A DNA stretch of 6,002 bases from Spirosoma sp. (GTDB lineage: Bacteria; Bacteroidota; Bacteroidia; Cytophagales; Spirosomataceae). The notes below the pieces were generated by a model that saw nothing but the letters and a program-made list of their open reading frames with translations, did no database searches and had not been told where the DNA came from. Location of the stretch: contig JANXVQ010000269.1 in assembly GCA_025351545.1 (NCBI GenBank), forward strand, positions 1-6,002, in the 5' to 3' direction. Position numbers and translations under genes: made by a program. Position 1 is the stretch's first letter. Each line of letters opens with the position of its first letter. Shown one piece after another: positions 4,967 to 6,002 of this stretch.

Positions 4967-5013
4967 AAAAAAGGGGAATGCAGATGTGATTTTTACTTCT
5001 GCATTCCCTTTTT
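4967..5013. terminator. Two-way terminator between convergent genes
   Basis: GGGAATGCAG (4974-4983) and CTGCATTCCC (4999-5008) form a perfect 10-bp stem with a 15-base loop. The stem is flanked by an A-run (4967-4972) and a T-run (5009-5013) that can lengthen it and supply the U-tract on either strand. It lies 15 bases after the LiaF-like stop codon and 9 bases after the stop of the convergent regulator, so it can end both transcripts. Confidence 0.88.
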
Positions 5014-5022
5014 GTGTATAAA

Positions 5023-6002
5023 TCAAAGCGATTTTCGGACGACGAGATGGAAGGGGTTTTCTACATGTTCTGTGCTGGCATTCAGTACCAATTGGGCTGC
5101 TGTGCGGCCCATTTGGGCAAAATCAGTTGATACGACTGTAATTCCGTCCAGTAAAAATTCCTTTAGTGGAGTGTCATTGTACGAAAGAATGCCCACTTCC
5201 TGACCAACAATATAAGGAGTCGTTTTAATTCTTTTGATCAACTCAACCAGGTCTTCTTCCATTAGGTTGATGTACGCATGCTGGGGTTGAATCACCTCGT
5301 CCTGAATATTATTGATAACCCGCGTTTCAAACCCATGTTCGTAGCAGAATTTATAGAATCCGTTCAATATGGCTTTCGGGTGATAGCTGTAAGCGGGGAA
5401 CAGAATACATAGAGTTGTATATTTTTTTAGCAGTGGCAAAGCATCGGTTAAAGACTGATAAATGTCTCGTTCAAAATTTTGGAATACAGCTCCGTAGTTA
5501 CCCGTTATTCCTTCCAGTTCTTTATCAAGAATAATTAATTTGTGTTTCGGCAAACTATTAATCAACTCATCGGCTTTTTCTCCTCCCTCAAAAAAATGGC
5601 CAACAATAACATAGTGAGTATGATTGCGAGCCTGCCGCTGAATCAAATCCCGAAACAACCGAAAATCATTGTTATAAATAAAGAAATCAATAGCGACGCC
5701 CGGCCCGAGTAGCTCCACAAATGAATCGTAAATAATTTTTTTGTGAGCACTTAACTTATTGAATAGCAGGAATATTTTTAAATTTTTCCCCGTTGGCGTA
5801 TAGTTAATATAAAACCCCTTTCCCTTAACAGCACCAATAATTTCTTTCTCCTTCAGGAGTTCATAGGCTCGCTCGATAGTGCCTTTCGAAATATCGAATT
5901 CTGCGCATAGCTCATGAATAGATGGGAGCTTGTCGCCCGGCAGAATATCCCGATTTTCGATTCCCTCTATAATTGAGTTATAAATCTGCTGGTATTTGGG
6001 TG
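5023..6002 (-). CDS. GntR-family regulator with LacI-like ligand-binding domain (5' end outside window)
   Basis: A DNA-binding regulator of the Bacteroidota hybrid type, in which a GntR winged helix-turn-helix is joined to a sugar-binding-protein-like sensor. The 325 visible codons begin PKYQQIYNSIIEGIENRDIL, then PGDKLPSIHELCAEFDISKG and TIERAYELLKEKEIIGAVKG: the full wHTH (about 1-66 of the visible part), with only a short N-terminal stretch and the start codon beyond the right edge. The rest is a type I periplasmic-binding-protein fold. HYVIVGHFFEGGEKADELI lies near its middle, and EVGILSYNDTPLKEFLLDGI and TVVSTDFAQMGRTAAQLVLN near the end match the LacI/PurR closing segments. Regulators of this class respond to sugars or their derivatives. 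The target and ligand are not visible, since the upstream genes are outside the window. The internal ATG at 5718 is not the start, as the wHTH lies upstream of it in the same frame. Confidence 0.9.
   Translation of the reverse strand, partial: PKYQQIYNSIIEGIENRDILPGDKLPSIHELCAEFDISKGTIERAYELLKEKEIIGAVKGKGFYINYTPTGKNLKIFLLFNKLSAHKKIIYDSFVELLGPGVAIDFFIYNNDFRLFRDLIQRQARNHTHYVIVGHFFEGGEKADELINSLPKHKLIILDKELEGITGNYGAVFQNFERDIYQSLTDALPLLKKYTTLCILFPAYSYHPKAILNGFYKFCYEHGFETRVINNIQDEVIQPQHAYINLMEEDLVELIKRIKTTPYIVGQEVGILSYNDTPLKEFLLDGITVVSTDFAQMGRTAAQLVLNASTEHVENPFHLVVRKSL

Overview
The window looks like chromosomal DNA of a Bacteroidota member, most likely a Cytophagales/Spirosoma-type organism. The reasons are ABC permeases of the 'MLRNYF.TAWRNL' type with a prefix extension, PadR regulators placed directly upstream of them, TAnnTTTG-like promoter boxes, an absence of Shine-Dalgarno sequences, and a GntR-type wHTH fused to a LacI-like sensor domain. 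This placement is by recognition, not by a database search.

Left part (1-2484). The 5' end of a MacB/FtsX-type ABC permease runs off the left edge on the minus strand. Upstream of it lie the remains of its own prefix region and of a PadR regulator (copy A). A plus-strand gene for a secreted sugar isomerase/epimerase-like TIM-barrel protein follows (894-1748). Next comes a second minus-strand PadR-permease locus (copy B): a PadR gene with one frameshift, followed directly by only the last 34 or so codons of a permease. The upstream DNA of the two padR copies is clearly homologous, including an 18-bp palindrome present in both. The isomerase is therefore sandwiched between two decayed paralogous modules in the same orientation.

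Middle part (2485-4951), all plus strand. First is a TrpF-fold protein that lacks the usual catalytic cysteine and aspartate. Then come a PspC-domain membrane protein and a LiaF-like membrane protein with an Asp/Asn-rich linker; the last two probably form an envelope-stress unit. A possible 51-codon membrane microprotein overlaps the pspC start codon (ATGA).

Right part. A strong two-way terminator hairpin (4967-5013) separates the LiaF-like gene from a convergent GntR/LacI-hybrid regulator, which is cut by the right edge (start codon outside the window).

I see no tRNA, rRNA, CRISPR array or insertion sequence. The most notable material is the paired decay of the PadR-permease modules with preserved regulatory DNA, and the active-site-less TrpF relative. 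I did not find a clearly new multi-gene system.
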